Positions 34,673-46,523 of a stretch of 64,000 nucleotides of DNA are shown in pieces. A program made the position numbers and the translations under genes. The notes under the pieces were generated by a model. The model saw only the letters and a program-made list of their open reading frames with translations, did not search any database and was not told where the DNA came from. The stretch comes from Apium graveolens (Eukaryota > Streptophyta > Magnoliopsida > Apiales > Apiaceae). Location of the stretch: positions 52,572,506 to 52,636,505 of the forward strand of contig NC_133647.1 in assembly GCF_009905375.1 (NCBI RefSeq), read 5' to 3'. Position 1 is the first letter of the stretch. The number at the start of each line of letters is the position of its first letter.

Positions 34673-35687
34673 ATATATATATCTCTCATACATTTCCTGA
34701 AAACCTCTGTCATGTAAAGTATGAACAGAGTTACAATATCCAATGAATTTTGGAAAGAAGAGAATTTTGGCATAAACCTGATATCTTGCTGATCAGGCAA
34801 AGATACCAATGAGTAACCTTTTCTACTAGTAGATGGACGAATTCCTGACTGGTCATCACCCTGGCCGCAATAGGACCTTATGCTGGATTGCCACTCAGCC
34901 ACTTACGCATTTGATGGGCTCCCACTGAGCCACTTACACTTTCATGGACGCCCGCTGAGCCCATGTTGCTTATGCCGACTCAAATAGATGAACTTACTTC
35001 CCGAACGATGGGCAAGTAATCAAGATGTTTTCTCAAAACAGCAACCTCGTTGCGAATGTAAAATACACCACTGAGCCGGATCCCTCAAGTTTTGAGCGAG
35101 TATTTAAATCCCCTTCGAAAGGAAGATCTTAAATATAAAAATAAGTTTTGGGATCCGCTCTAACTTTTAAAAATCATTTTGAAGACTCGAAATCATTTTT
35201 AAGAATGTTTGGAGTAATGCTGATTTAATGAAATAAATCAGTCCCGATATTTTAGAAAATATCTGAATATTATTATTTAAATAATATTCCCAAAAGGATA
35301 ATCCTTATAAAAATAATTTGAAGTAGAAGTTTTAAAACTCATACTTGAAATGAATAATAAATAACCAAAGGTATACTTATACGAAGTACGATCTTTATTT
35401 GAATAATCGAAAATAAGTTTGATTATCGAAACATTATTCTTTAATAAAATAAAGAATATTATTTAGTAAATAAGCGGAGTCATAAGTCCTCGAATGAATA
35501 TTCAAAATAATATTCATTAAATAGTATAAAAAGAGTCATAAGTCCTCGAATGAATATTCAAGATAATATTCATTAAATAGAATAAACAGAGTCATAAGTC
35601 CTCGAATGAATATTCAAACTAATATTCATTAATTAAAATAAAGTTATCGAATAAACCTTATTCGATTAATGGTTTTCAAAACTATTC

Positions 35688-35747
<60 letters not shown>

Positions 35748-37552
35748 ATATATATATATTATACTCGGGAACATCGATTCCCGGTTTAGAAAAATGTTCA
35801 CCTTTGGGTCCCCTATACTAAGGGTATACGCAACTACTGCTTATCTCTAGCATATGTATTATGTAACTTATAAGCAATTGAATCAACAATTAGATATCAA
35901 GATTACGAAACAGACATGCATATATACCATATCAGCCTGCTCCAATATATCGCAAAATTTGCTAATAACAATCATGCACTTATCACAAGATAATGTATAT
36001 ACATATATTTACATCACAACAATAGTATAACGGGTAGAAAACTTGCCTGAGCGACTGGGGGTGGTAAAAGTCCTGGGATGAGTCTGGTAACCTATAAACA
36101 CCATATAAGTTGTAATTAAACTAAAGTCGCTTAAGAATCTATACTTTAACCAATTAGACCCTAACGTTCGCTTTCGCGCTTAACGATTCACTTAAGTCGC
36201 TCGAGTACCCTCGGCTCCACCATTTTTAATAAATTAACCATTAGGAATTTTAAGGCGATTCTTTCGCGAGTACCCTACCAACTTCCTAATCCACTTTACA
36301 TAATTGTTCATATTCCAATTAGTCATTTAAGGGCCTTAACTAAGGTTTCAAAGTAAGGCGAGGGGTAATGGTTCGGTCGCGAAACGCCGTTTCTTAAAAC
36401 GGTCGTTTCTCCTAAACCGTACATCGGATTTAAGCGAACCACATATCAAAACGAAGCTCGTAACATGAACTATCTAATCATTGCAATGGTCAAAACCTAA
36501 CAGTGAGTTCACGGGTCCTGATGTTAAGAAAAAAAGCAGTCTAAGGTAAATCGGGCATTACGACGGCTATGTTTACGCGATTACCAAATTTGTACAACTC
36601 CAAATCAATCCACAATCAATCCCACAATCATTACTACAACAAAACTCCATCCATACTCTACTACAACAGCTCCAACATCTCAAGATTTCCAATTTATACT
36701 ACTCTCAATCATGAACTAAAAGCTTATACTTAAGTTTCATTAACTATAAACAAGATTCAATCATCAAAATCGCTACAAACCCAACCAAACTTTAAACACA
36801 CAAGCATCATGCTTCTCATGAACTATATTAATCAAAACCACTCCTAAATATTCAAAGTAAAACTAGGGTTTGAAGTTTTATACCTTCCTTGAAGCTTTTA
36901 ATCCATGAAAGATCCTTGGAATGCCCATGGAAGCCTTTATCTATGCTTAAGCTACCTTGACCTTACAAATAAAATCAAGAATCAAAAATTTGTTCTTGAA
37001 AGTTACTATTCACCCTAAACTAAAATGATTTGTTTGAGATAGAAAACCTTTGAATCAAGCACTCAAACTACTTGCCCTTCTTAGTTATGAAATATAGGAT
37101 CCAAAGAAACAAACCTCTTGAATTAACTCATAATTACTTAGCTAATGATCACTGATATGTTATACGGTTCACTTAACTTTCATTTTCGTTTATCGTTTGA
37201 GGGATCATACCCGGGATCTTATTACTTGGGTTCCCTTAACCTTTCTCAATGCATTATATTCCTTTTATGATCCTCTCTTATAATCCTTGAATTTAAATCC
37301 TTTTTATCCTGTTACTTTATACTCAATTCTTTCCGTATCTGGTGGATTTTCGGGAAAAATCAAAGTGTTCGAATTTGGATTCTGACGATCTTTACATACA
37401 CTTATATACCATATAGAGTACTAATAAGATCTCAGAATAACAATAAAAGAACCCCTGCAAAGTGTAGTATGAAAAGTTTTCTTATTCAGCATAATCAGCA
37501 AAATCACTATTCATAAGGGTTACAAAAAGTCCAAAATTTTGGGGTTATTACA
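33686..37552 (-). repeat. Right LTR of B (5' LTR in its own sense, 3867 bp)
   Basis: TGTAACACCC to TTATTACA. Closely similar to B's left LTR; main differences are longer TA runs (34639-34670 and 35690-35759) and a block of about 60 bp near 36660-36710. Contains three hairpin units (35472-35635). No coding content. Confidence 0.92.
35690..35759. repeat. (TA)n microsatellite in B right LTR
   Basis: About 65 bp of nearly pure TA. The same site has much shorter TA runs in the other three A/B LTRs, so it expanded after insertion. Confidence 0.9.
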
Positions 37553-37778
37553 TCTAAGGCCCTACTGGCTGATGGAGTTCATGGATGACAAAGGAGTGAG
37601 AAGATTTTTTAGATTAGAAGACCAATTGAGCATGTCCAGCAATGAGACTCTTTTGGAAATGCAAGGAAAGTTAAATCTCTTAGAATCTGATGAACTGGAA
37701 TTCCACAGGCAGCTCCAAAATCAGATTGAGGAAAACAACAGAAAGCTTAGAAAGAGATCCAGACCTTCAAGGAACTAG
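37553..37778 (+). pseudogene. ORF3 of C, C-terminal end
   Basis: After the second TCTAA the frame continues to R-P-Y-W-L-M-E-F-M-D-D...R-R-F-F-R-L-E-D-Q-L, followed by a Glu/Gln/Asn-rich helical tail ending K-L-R-K-R-S-R-P-S-R-N and TAG at 37776-37778. With 20061-24377 the ORF spans about 4.5 kb, comparable to large env-position ORFs reported in Sireviruses. Confidence 0.8.
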
Positions 37779-37969
37779 ACAAATCTGCTCAGGCTAGAGG
37801 AGCATCTTGAAAATGACTGTGAGCAAAACTTTGTACATTTTGTTGATTGAAGCACTTTTCAGTAATATCTACTTTCTTTTAAAGTTGTATTTTTAAGATG
37901 TTTTGTTATCATCAAGTGTCTCTTAATTTATGGCTACAATTCCAGTAGACATAAATTAGGGGAGATTTT
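37779..37969 (+). other. 3' untranslated part of C and polypurine tract
   Basis: Short non-coding stretch after ORF3. It ends in AAATTAGGGGAGA (37953-37965), a polypurine tract four bases before the LTR. Confidence 0.75.
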
Positions 37970-38044
37970 TGTGTATATGTTGTGTACTTGATGATTTCAT
38001 GAACAAAACATCTTCGTAGATTTTACTTAGTGAAATAATGTAGC

Positions 38045-38392
38045 ACTCGACGGATAAGGTTTAAAGTCCCGATGGATGACTCAATATAGTCCCGACGGAT
38101 GATGACTTATTATCCATCGAGTGAGTAGCTTATGTAATAATAAGTCTAAAGCACATTTCTGCATACATATTATTTAGAATCTATAGTAGTACTTAAGTCA
38201 TGTTGACTTTAGTTAGATATGGAGAATAGGTTAATTAATTGTACATAGATGATGTCTTGTAATTCTACATAAGTGAAATGAAGTCAAGTGCCTGATTGCT
38301 ACCCGACGGATAAACTACAATGAATTCGACGGATGATCAACAACCCGACGAATGATCAATAACTCGACGGATGATCAATAACCCGATGGATA
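38045..38392. repeat. CGACGGATAA-type motif cluster in C LTR
   Basis: About nine copies: ACTCGACGGATAAGG (38045), CCCGATGGATGAC (38068), CCCGACGGATGATG (38091), reverse TTATCCATCGAGTG (38110), and a run of five near-tandem copies at 38302-38392. All lie upstream of the LTR TATA box. Confidence 0.9.
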
Positions 38393-38621
38393 AAGAATTC
38401 AAATATCTATTGATAGTGACAACACAGTCACATGCGTCGAAAGGATGCAAATGGAATGTGGTAGCCTATTCAACTGGGTTTTCGAGAACAAAGAAGCATT
38501 GCCATTTCCATGCTATTATGAAGATATTCAAATATGCTGGAATAGAGTAATGAAGTAGCATTGTAATAGACTAGATAGTTTTGTTTTATTATCCTGTCTC
38601 ATTACTTTGTAATCTTGGTGA

Positions 38622-38629
38622 TATAAAAA
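38622..38629 (+). promoter_or_regulatory. Putative LTR TATA box of C
   Basis: TATAAAAA, 652 bp into the LTR and about 230 bp after the last CGACGGATAA-type motif. A later R/U5 of about 350 bp fits a copia LTR. Confidence 0.6.
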
Positions 38630-39007
38630 CCAAGAAGTAGCAACTAAGGTACTATCCAATCTGAGAAACAAGTAGAGAAACATTTGTAAACAAAATCCTT
38701 AGCATTTCTCTATATTCTTAGTTTTTCAATTATTGTAAGCAGCTGTGAGCATTTTGCACACAGGGTTCTCTCGATATATATTATATATCTCTAGTGGAAT
38801 CATTCAAATCCACCAGAAAGTTTTTTAAAGACTCATGTTTTTAATTACGTGTGTTTTGATTCATTTAAGTAACTATTCCGCATTGTGCTAATCAATTCAC
38901 ACTTATATATATATTCGAGTGATAACATTTTTATTTCAAGAAAAAGTTTCAAAAAATCCATTCAACCCCCCTTCTGTAATTCTTGTTATATTATTAAGGG
39001 ACTAACA

Positions 39008-39850
39008 AAGGAATGCCATACCTTCTTTACAGGCTGTTAAGACTTGGTTGAGGAATAGTTTCTCGGTGAAAGACTTAGGCGATGCTACCTATATATTAGG
39101 GATCAAGATCTATAGAGAATGATTAAAAATATTAATTGACCTAGTCGGAGTACATACATTGATAAAGTATTACATCATTTTATGATGCAAGAGACAAATA
39201 AAGGATATATTTCGATATCTTATGGGATAGTGATCTCAAAAGATAATTGCCCCCTAAATCATTAGATGATAAGGGTAGTTTGAGAAAGTTCCAGATGCGT
39301 CAGCAATTCGATCTATATTGTGTACAATGATATGTATTTATCCTGATATTTCGTATACTTTGATCATGACGATCAGATACCAGTCTAATCTAAGTGAGGG
39401 TCACTTGATAGTTTTCAAGTATATTATTTAGTACTGAAAGAGGACTAAAGATTTATTTTTGGTGTATGGAGAAGATAGGGAACTGGTTGTAAAGGGTTAC
39501 ACTGATACTAGTTTCTGAACCTAATTTTTGGATAGACAAGGATGGTTACGAGTTTATGTCTGTTTTGTGTTTTGTCTAAATATAATTGATGCTAGCTTGA
39601 ATAGTTCACAGCAAGAACATTGATGATTCTATGGAAGCCGAATATATTGATATTTTTTTTGAAACAACCATGGAGACTGTTTAGGCATGTCCTTAGGGAA
39701 TATCGCCTTATTAATGAGATTAATGATTAAGGAGAGATAAATGTAAAGTGCATAGTAATGATAGTGTTGCAGACCCACTGACTAAGGCTTTGTCGCAGCA
39801 GACACTAGTTCCATGAGTATTAGATACATGGGTGATTGGCTCTAGTGCAA
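39008..39850 (+). pseudogene. pol: pol remnant of E: copia RT end and RNase H
   Basis: Reads V-K-T-W-L-R-N-S-F-S-V-K-D-L-G-D-A-T-Y-I and I-L-G-I-K-I-Y at the start, then fragments in other frames: A-S-A-I-R-S-I, K-D-L-F-L-V-Y-G, V-V-K-G-Y-T-D. Many stops and shifts. Motifs and order match copia elements whose LTRs begin with TGTTAGTGTTTGTGCCC, and differ from C. It encodes nothing usable. Confidence 0.8.
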
Positions 39851-39859
39851 GTGGGAGAT

Positions 39860-40549
39860 TGTTAGTGTTTGTGCCCTAGAGACAACACTATGATGTTTTA
39901 GTTTAAGACATTAGGATTATTAATGTTTATGTTCTATCGATTATTCTCTTTATAATTTGTTAATTCTTAATTTATTGGGATATAAATGTTAGATTAATAA
40001 ATATCCTTGGAATATGATATGCAATTCTATATCTCTAAGTACGTGACTTAGAAATGAGATTATGAGAAAAGTATCAATATTCCTAAAGGTCCCTAGTCGA
40101 GTAATATTATTAAGGGACAATAATAATGCATTAAGACTGGTGTGTTTGTTGACTGATGATCACATCTCATTGATCATAGGTATAGTGATACTAAAATAAA
40201 AAAAAAACAGGCAGATGTATATGTACATGGTGCTGGACATACCCAATGTGAGATTCTACATTTCTGTTGTGTCATAAGTAATTCTCACAGTTATAATGAT
40301 GTAATGGTCCTTAGACCTGAAGTTATTATATTTCTATACGAGAATTAATTTACATTGATTCCATTAAAAGATATCCTTGACCGGGTAATGATAAAAATGG
40401 ACATTGGGTATATTATGAATCGTATGAGAAATATGAATGATCTAGATTGGATTTAATCCTCCTATTTTAGGAGTGATATTATTGGCCTCTTGTGTGAGCT
40501 AGAATATGAAATACGTAGCCACACTCAAATGTTGATTTGATATGATAGT
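39860..40549 (+). repeat. Truncated LTR of E
   Basis: From TGTTAGTGTT to the insertion point of F. The five bases ATAGT (40545-40549) would be F's left target duplication. The remaining part is beyond F, outside the window. Confidence 0.7.
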
Positions 40550-43500
40550 TGTAATATCTGGGATATATCGTGTAATTTTTTTGCTAATAAATAAATATTT
40601 TGCATGTTCAGTATTTATTATGTGCATTATTTGTTAAGTGATATATGGGTTAGGATGTTTAAATATAATATAAATTGAGTATTTTAATTTTTATATGTCC
40701 AAAATAAAATATAGATAATTGTCATATCTTCCTATTTATTTTTATGTTGATTTATGATTTATAGGAAATTTATGGATTTTATAAATTCTTTTTCCGAGTA
40801 ATTATAAACTATTTTATATAATCGGGAACCAGCCGACTTCACCCGTTCTTACGTTTTTATAACCCGAAACTCTTCCGAGAACTCCTTCCTAACCTAATTG
40901 CAATATTCCGAGCATTTTCCATGTTTCGACCTTTTCGATCCGGCGTACGGTTTGTCCTGTGCGGGTCCCGACATAATATTTTTGATACAAATTTCGTTTC
41001 GATAAATCAATAAAACTCGTATTTTTGATAAACGAGATCTTTTTATAAACTATTATAATTATCACCTCGTAATACGTGTAACCAGGCGCTGAGACCAAGA
41101 CCGCAGTACAAATTGTACTAATTTGGATAATTATCCCGAAAACTGATACCGTTTGGATCCATTTTTATAAATAAATGTACTATTTTATATCCGGAATGAT
41201 CCAACGGGATACTAATTTTCCGTAATTATAAATAGCCTTTACCGTATTTTAATTCGTACCGAAAATCATTTGCAAACAGTAATTATATAATTTTAAAGAG
41301 AAAATACATATATTCATAAATCTTTCTGAGAATCGAACAGCAAAATCAAGGTGTTATTGAAATCTGCTCGGGAAGCTCTAGTAACCAAAACGGAGGTTTT
41401 GAAGTGTCCTATTAGATTTCAGAACTCGTTTTACTGCAGAATCAAAGGTTGATTCTATATATTTTTATTTATTTTCGAATTATTTTGATTAAAATTATGA
41501 ATTTCTGTTCGGATGATTGTTTGAATGATTTGATGCTTGCATGTTGTAGAGCTTCTTTTCCTGATGATTTTGATATGTCATATGACTGATTTGGAGTTCA
41601 ATAACATGTTTAAAATTGAATTTGATTTTCGAATTTTGAAATTAAGGTTTATAATTTGTTTGAATGTTCTTGATTGAATTTGGGGGTTTCTTATTTCCGG
41701 ATAGATAAATGTTCCAGAGGGGTGGGTTGTATTCCTTATGAAATTTGCAATAGATTCGTATAAGTCTTGCAAATCGACGAGGTCTGTAGAGGAGGGAGTT
41801 GTCATTTGAAGTTTACGTCGAGCTCGCCAGAAACCGGCAAACTTCTCGGCCAATTTCCGGCCAACTCAGGGAATATTAGAATGAATTGATGGCATGGTTG
41901 TGTTCCTGGTGTTGTGTAGATGTGATCTGGAGGTGGTGGTGGCCTGAGCATCCCTGGTTCGTCTTCTCCGGCGAGACAGGGGTGTTTTCTGGCGAACCTT
42001 GTGAAAATTACAGTTTAGTACCCATACTTTTAAGAATGATGCAGTTTGGTCCCTGTAGTTTGTAAATTTTGTAAATAAGGGATTCCTGTTTATAAATTAT
42101 TTAAAAAATATATTTCTTATTTATTTTAATTATAAAAATTCATTTTTAATTACTGAAAATTCTAAAAATTATTATTTTAATTCCAAAAATTATTTTTAAT
42201 TCAAAAATAAATCTGAATTAATTAGTTAATTAATTTTAGTTAATAATTAATTAGTTAATTGGTCAATTAATTCAAAAATTAATTGATTAATTGATCTAAT
42301 TAATTATTAATTGATTTTAATTAATTATTTAATTATATTTAATTATTTATTAATGATTTAAAAATTCTGAAAAATAGTTTTAAGCTTTAAAATATTATTT
42401 TAAATTGTTTTCAAGGCTCGATAATTATTATAAAATTATTTTGAAGCCAGATTTGGCCAACGGAACCCTGTCTATTACTTTAAAATTGACCCAACGGCCT
42501 GTTTTAACTCCGAATTTTTTTTAAAAATCATATTAAATACCCGAAAGACTGTTCAAGACCCGAGATTTTCTTATAAATGAAATTTCATTGATTGTTTGAC
42601 GTGCTATGTGCTATATGTGACTTGTTTGTTTGATTATCGGTATATATGTTCAGTGTTTACTTATTTTAGCATGACTTTCAATCCGTTATTCGGATTTGGG
42701 TAAAACGAAGGGTAGATAGAAGTGTATACTGAATAGAATCAAATGAGTTGAGTATTGATAGATACTTATGGTATGTGAGCAGAAGAGGCAAGGCGTAGGA
42801 AAGGGAAACATATAGTCGATGAGTAGGAGATTGTGATTGGAAATTGGTGAAGTATAGCAAGCTAGTATTAGGCAAGTGTTATGAACTTTCTCGAGATATA
42901 TTGTAGATTATTGATAGTTCTGTTTTATATTGCAAGTGCTTTGAAGCACTGAACCCTAAACCTTGATTCCAGTTATTGATATTTGAACCATAAACCTTAT
43001 TCTTTCTAAACCATTGCTTGTTGAATACCCGAATACAAACCACAAATATATGATACTACTCCGCAAATACATACAAACTAAATACCAACCACCGAATCAA
43101 ATTGCTTACATATTCAAACCATTGTACCTTATACTATGAAAGACCAAATCCTTATAACCTTGGAACTTTGATTCCTTTGTTATCCAATTCTTTCATTACC
43201 TAACAACCATTCTTTGAAATTACCATATTGTTCCTTTGTGAAGATTGAAACCATCTCATTATTGGACATCCAATGTTGCTTATCATTCTGTTTATTGATT
43301 TACACTATTTATCATGTTATTATGATAGAATTGGATTGTTTTATAAAATTGTGGACCAGATTCGTGGTCAGACCAGATTGGTGGTCAAGTTAGGCCAATG
43401 TGTGCCTTGGATCCAGTAATTAGAGCAGAGCTGTGTGCCTTGCTCGGGGTTAGTGCGTGACTGATCAGCAGCCTAACCTTGGTTTTTAAAATGAAAATAT

Positions 43501-43992
43501 AATATCCAATTCTAAATCATTAATCATTGTTCACTTGATACCTTAACTCGTTTCACTTGATGATCATTATTCTCAGTCTTGTCAATGTGACTTGCTGAGC
43601 TAGTTAGCTCATTTGTGTGATGTTGTTTATGTTCCTTTCCAGTTAAGAAGGAACCTGTTGGTAGCAAGGATCCCCAATCCAGTGTGAGAGCTAGGGGTCC
43701 AGGTTGATCGAGTTAAGCTAGCTGACAGCTTTTGTAATAGTTTAAGTTTATGAAGTTTGTAATAATGTTTAATATTCAGTTGTAAGTTTGAATAGTTGGG
43801 ATTTGGGCATTTGTAATATAAGTGTGTGTGTGTGGCTTGTGTGCATACTTTAACCTGTTGCGGTCCGTGATAGTTGGTAAGTAGGGTCACTGCATATTAT
43901 TATTATCTTTATTATTGTTATAAGCAGGTTATAAATAAGGTGTGTGTGTATGTGGATCCCAAACTTCTGACCCGGGTTTGAAGGGCGGCACA
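40550..43992 (+). repeat. 5' LTR of F (3443 bp)
   Basis: TGTAATATCTGGGA to GGCGGCACA, followed by PBS. Has a TATA box at 41228. The block AACCCGAAACTC to the CCGACATAAT region (about 40860-40980) is clearly similar to G's LTR on the opposite strand (about 51235-51345). The rest contains AT-rich runs and no coding content. Confidence 0.88.
41228..41236 (+). promoter_or_regulatory. Putative LTR TATA box of F
   Basis: TATAAATAG followed by CC, as in D at 2406. A likely core promoter; start site not determined. Confidence 0.6.
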
Positions 43993-43996
43993 GGTT

Positions 43997-44010
43997 TGGT
44001 ATCAGAGCTA
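43997..44010 (+). other. Primer binding site of F (initiator Met tRNA)
   Basis: TGGTATCAGAGCTA, the classic plant iMet PBS, 4 bases after the LTR end. Confidence 0.92.
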
Positions 44011-44190
44011 CAGGTTATAAGTCACTGACACAAGCCTAGATTGACGGGAAGGGGTAGAGGGTTAGGAATAGAAGTAAGAAATAGAATGATAGAATGTCGA
44101 GAGGTTGAGTGCTATGGTATAACAGGTATTAGTATGATTCGGGTCGTGGTTTGAGATTCTTATGTTGTGATATGATTTCAGATAGGAGCG

Positions 44191-44625
44191 ATGACCGACT
44201 CTTTCACCCCCGTATCAGCTGATCACTCAGAGCCCTTAGTTGGAGGACCATCTTCAGATCCATGTCCTGTTGCTCCACCGGTGTTGGCTATTTTACCTCC
44301 ACCTGTGTTGCAGCCCGTACCACTGCAGGCTATTCCACCCCTAGGCGTGAGGCCACCTATCAGAGGAACCCCACCAGTTGATTCAGATTCCACTGGGCAT
44401 TTAGTTGCGGGTGCCCCATTCCAGTCTACATTGCATCCTGTTCCTTATTACCGGTATGAGGCTCTTCTATTGGAGCGTGATTCCTTGTTAGCACAGATCC
44501 GAGAGCTGCAGCATATCATCAGGATTACAGATGTTAATCATGGTATGAGGGAGCTTCGAGAGGAGATCCATCTGACACGCAGGATTCTTGAGGCTAGGCT
44601 ACATGGAGCTACATTACCTGGCTGA
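44191..44625 (+). CDS. Pre-gag ORF of F, 144 aa, proline-rich with helical end
   Basis: Intact ORF with ATG in context GCGATGAC. Residues 20-75 are rich in Pro, Val and Ala (P-P-V-L-A-I-L-P-P-P-V-L type). From about residue 85 the sequence turns charged and helical (Y-R-Y-E-A-L-L-L-E-R-D-S-L-L-A-Q-I-R-E-L), probably a coiled coil. No membrane segment and no known domain that I can name. It precedes gag by 545 bp and has a positional and compositional counterpart in A (14267-15123). Possible leader or accessory protein of this lineage; function unknown. Confidence 0.7.
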   Translation: MTDSFTPVSADHSEPLVGGPSSDPCPVAPPVLAILPPPVLQPVPLQAIPPLGVRPPIRGTPPVDSDSTGHLVAGAPFQSTLHPVPYYRYEALLLERDSLLAQIRELQHIIRITDVNHGMRELREEIHLTRRILEARLHGATLPG

Positions 44626-45170
44626 GGCTCTGATGCATTTATGGGATGGGCTAGTGAGGTGATGGAGGATCTTGAGAGGCTAGGCGGACCAGAGTTTCCT
44701 TAGAGTTAGATCTAGAGATCGAGATGATGATCAGTGTTTTTATGGCTGTTTAGTATGTACAGTAGTGTGTAGTATGTATCAGTAGACTTTTGGGTTGTAT
44801 TTATAGACTAGATCGGCTGACTAGTGAGTAGGTTTGTTGTACCCTTTTGCTTTTACTTTCGAAGAATTTTAACGCTTGTACTACCTAAAACTTTTGATCT
44901 ATATATATCAGTACCTTTTCCTTTCCAGCATTTTCATTTACTTTACTACACCTATTTTACTTTACTTTATTTATTGCACCATTTATACCTCATGTGATAC
45001 CATATACCCTATTCCCTTAACTGTTTATATTCTGTAAAGAAGCATGCAATTTACTTAATTCAACTGTTACAACTATTTTCAAAAAGAGATATTTATGTTT
45101 TACAAAACTTTTCTTTTTTGCAAAGGATTTGATTTAAAAGCTAAATAAGTTGTTTGATTCTTTACAGAAA
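44626..45170 (+). other. Spacer between pre-gag ORF and gag in F
   Basis: No coding frame. It contains a TA run (TCTATATATATCAG near 44898) followed by a C/T-rich stretch before the gag ATG at 45171. This could be a weak promoter or an intron-like leader, but nothing decides between these. Confidence 0.5.
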
Positions 45171-46523
45171 ATGCCTCCCAGAAGAAATACCTGCACCAAC
45201 ACCCAGAATGAAGAAACCAACAACAATAACAACCAAGATGATACCAACCAGAATGCAAACCCAAGACCCATAGACCCAGCAATAGCCCAAATTCTCCAAA
45301 TCTTGGCTCAACAAATAGTTCACCTGACTCAACAGCAATAAAGACAAACCAATCCCCAGGTAACTTTCAAAACTTTTCAGGCGGTAAACCCACCAGAATT
45401 CAAGGGTTCCTTAGATCCGATTGAAGCGAATGTTTTGTTAAAGGAAATAGAGAAGTCGTTTGCTTTAGTTAAAGTGAAGGAAGAACAGAATGTGGAGTAT
45501 ACAAGTTATTATTTGAAGAATGAGGCCACCTATTGGTGGGAGACTGTGAAGATATTGGAAGGTACAAATGTTATTACTTGGGAGAGGTTCAAAGAATTGT
45601 TTTTAGAAAAAAATTTATTTTACCAGTTTGTTCAGGATCAGATGAAGCTGAAGTTTTTAGAGTTAAAAAAAAGAAATATGTCGGTAGCTGATTATGAGAG
45701 TAAGTTTGAAGAATTGTCATGTTATGTGCCATCATATGTAGATACTTATAGAAAGAAGGCCAAGAGATTCTAGCAAGGTCTGAAGCCATGAATTAGAGGA
45801 AAGGTAGCCATATTTGAATTGGATACCTATGCAGGAGTTGTACAGAAGGCCATGATTGCAGAAACTGAGAGTGAGATGTCACAGAAAGAAAAGGAAAGTA
45901 AGAAGAGGAAGTTTGAAGGAAATGAAGGACAGTCACAACCAGGGAAATTTCCAAATTTTAAGAAGGGCAAGTTTCATCCAGGGAGAAATTTTAATTTCAA
46001 GAAGCAAAATACAGGCGACGGAGGCCAGGGCAACCGTCCAGTCAATGTGAATTAGCCAAATCAGTTGAGGTTAACTTTTCCAGATTGTCAGGTATGTGGG
46101 AAGAAACATGGAGGAGTTTGTAATAAGTTAAATGTAGTTTGTTTCAAGTGTAATCAGAAAGGGCACTATTCGAGGGAGTGCCGCAATCAGCCAGCTAGAG
46201 AACTGATAAACAAGAATCAGCCTAGCCGGAATCCAGCGGTTAATGTTCCAGCTATTAGATTTACATGCTTTAAATATGGGAAGCCGGGATATTTAGCTAG
46301 AGATTGCAAGATACCAGCCCCAGTCAGTAATGCATTGAGGATAATGGGATCTATTCCAGCAGTAAATGAGACTCCAAGGGCTAGAGTTTTTGATATGACT
46401 GTGAAGGATGCTGTCCAGGATACTGATGTTGTGGGAGGTACGCTTAATGTGAATTCTTTATGTGCCAAAATGTGTAATAGATTCGGGGGCAACTCGATCA
46501 TTTATTTCACAAGATTTTGTTAA
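45171..46523 (+). pseudogene. gag: gag (and PR start) of F, four in-frame stops
   Basis: ATG at 45171 (M-P-P-R-R-N). An Asn/Gln-rich N-terminus precedes the retrotransposon gag core (P-P-E-F-K-G-S-L-D-P, Y-Y-L-K-N-E-A-T-Y-W-W, F-L-E-L-K-K-R-N-M-S-V-A-D-Y). A basic Lys/Gly-rich stretch follows, then a CCHC knuckle C-F-K-C-N-Q-K-G-H-Y-S-R-E-C (about 46141) and a second one in which the second Cys is Tyr (C-F-K-Y...). Stops at 45339, 45771, 45789 and 46053, and a one-base shift just before the protease D-S-G at about 46482. Forms the particle and binds RNA in intact members. Confidence 0.88.

Larger units (their letters stand above)
24378..37552 (-). mobile_element. Element B: complete, decayed, chimeric relative of A, minus strand
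   Basis: LTRs 24378-28130 and 33686-37552 enclose 5.56 kb. Minus-strand order: LTR, PBS, start of the pre-gag ORF, then an RT-end/RNase H/integrase-start segment (about 32406-33236), then gag remnant, decayed pol, integrase, chromodomain, PPT, LTR. A has the normal order pre-gag ORF-spacer-gag, so B has had a segment replaced. A flank duplication of TCTAA proves it as one insertion, and the chimera may have formed before insertion. Confidence 0.92.
5154..39007 (+). mobile_element. Element C: Ty1/copia with env-position ORF, split by A and B
   Basis: The pieces 5154-5594, 19236-24377 and 37553-39007 join exactly when A and B, each with its 5-bp duplication, are removed. They read RT end, RNase H, an intergenic region, a long third ORF, a polypurine tract and a 1038-bp LTR. 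A third ORF between pol and the 3' LTR in a copia element is the layout of Sireviruses (SIRE/Maximus clade). The clade is inferred from layout, not from a tree. The 5' part lies beyond D, outside the window. The right LTR abuts element E, so C is an insertion into E. Confidence 0.85.
37970..39007 (+). repeat. 3' LTR of C (1038 bp)
   Basis: Starts TGTGTATATG after the polypurine tract and ends AAGGGACTAACA; the CCCCCCTTCTGTAATTCTTG block near the end is typical of plant copia LTR ends. A TATA box lies at 38622 and a large CGACGGATAA-type cluster at 38045-38392. The next five bases, AAGGA (39008-39012), would be the target duplication in E; the left copy is outside the window. Confidence 0.85.
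39008..40549 (+). mobile_element. Element E: old copia element, RT/RNase H end and part of LTR
   Basis: Copia pol remnants (39008-39850), a purine tract (AAGTGGGAGAT near 39849) and an LTR start (TGTTAGTGTTTGTGCCCTAG at 39860). Bounded on the left by C and on the right by F, both of which interrupt it. It is the oldest element seen here. Other parts are outside the window. Confidence 0.8.

Noticed and set aside
41578..41853. 91-aa minus-strand ORF in F's LTR
   Set aside because: Antisense in an AT-rich LTR leader; no recognisable motif and no counterpart in D or G.
44626..45170. Intron between pre-gag ORF and gag in F
   Set aside because: No convincing donor/acceptor pair with an obvious continuing frame; the gag ATG at 45171 gives a typical gag N-terminus by itself.
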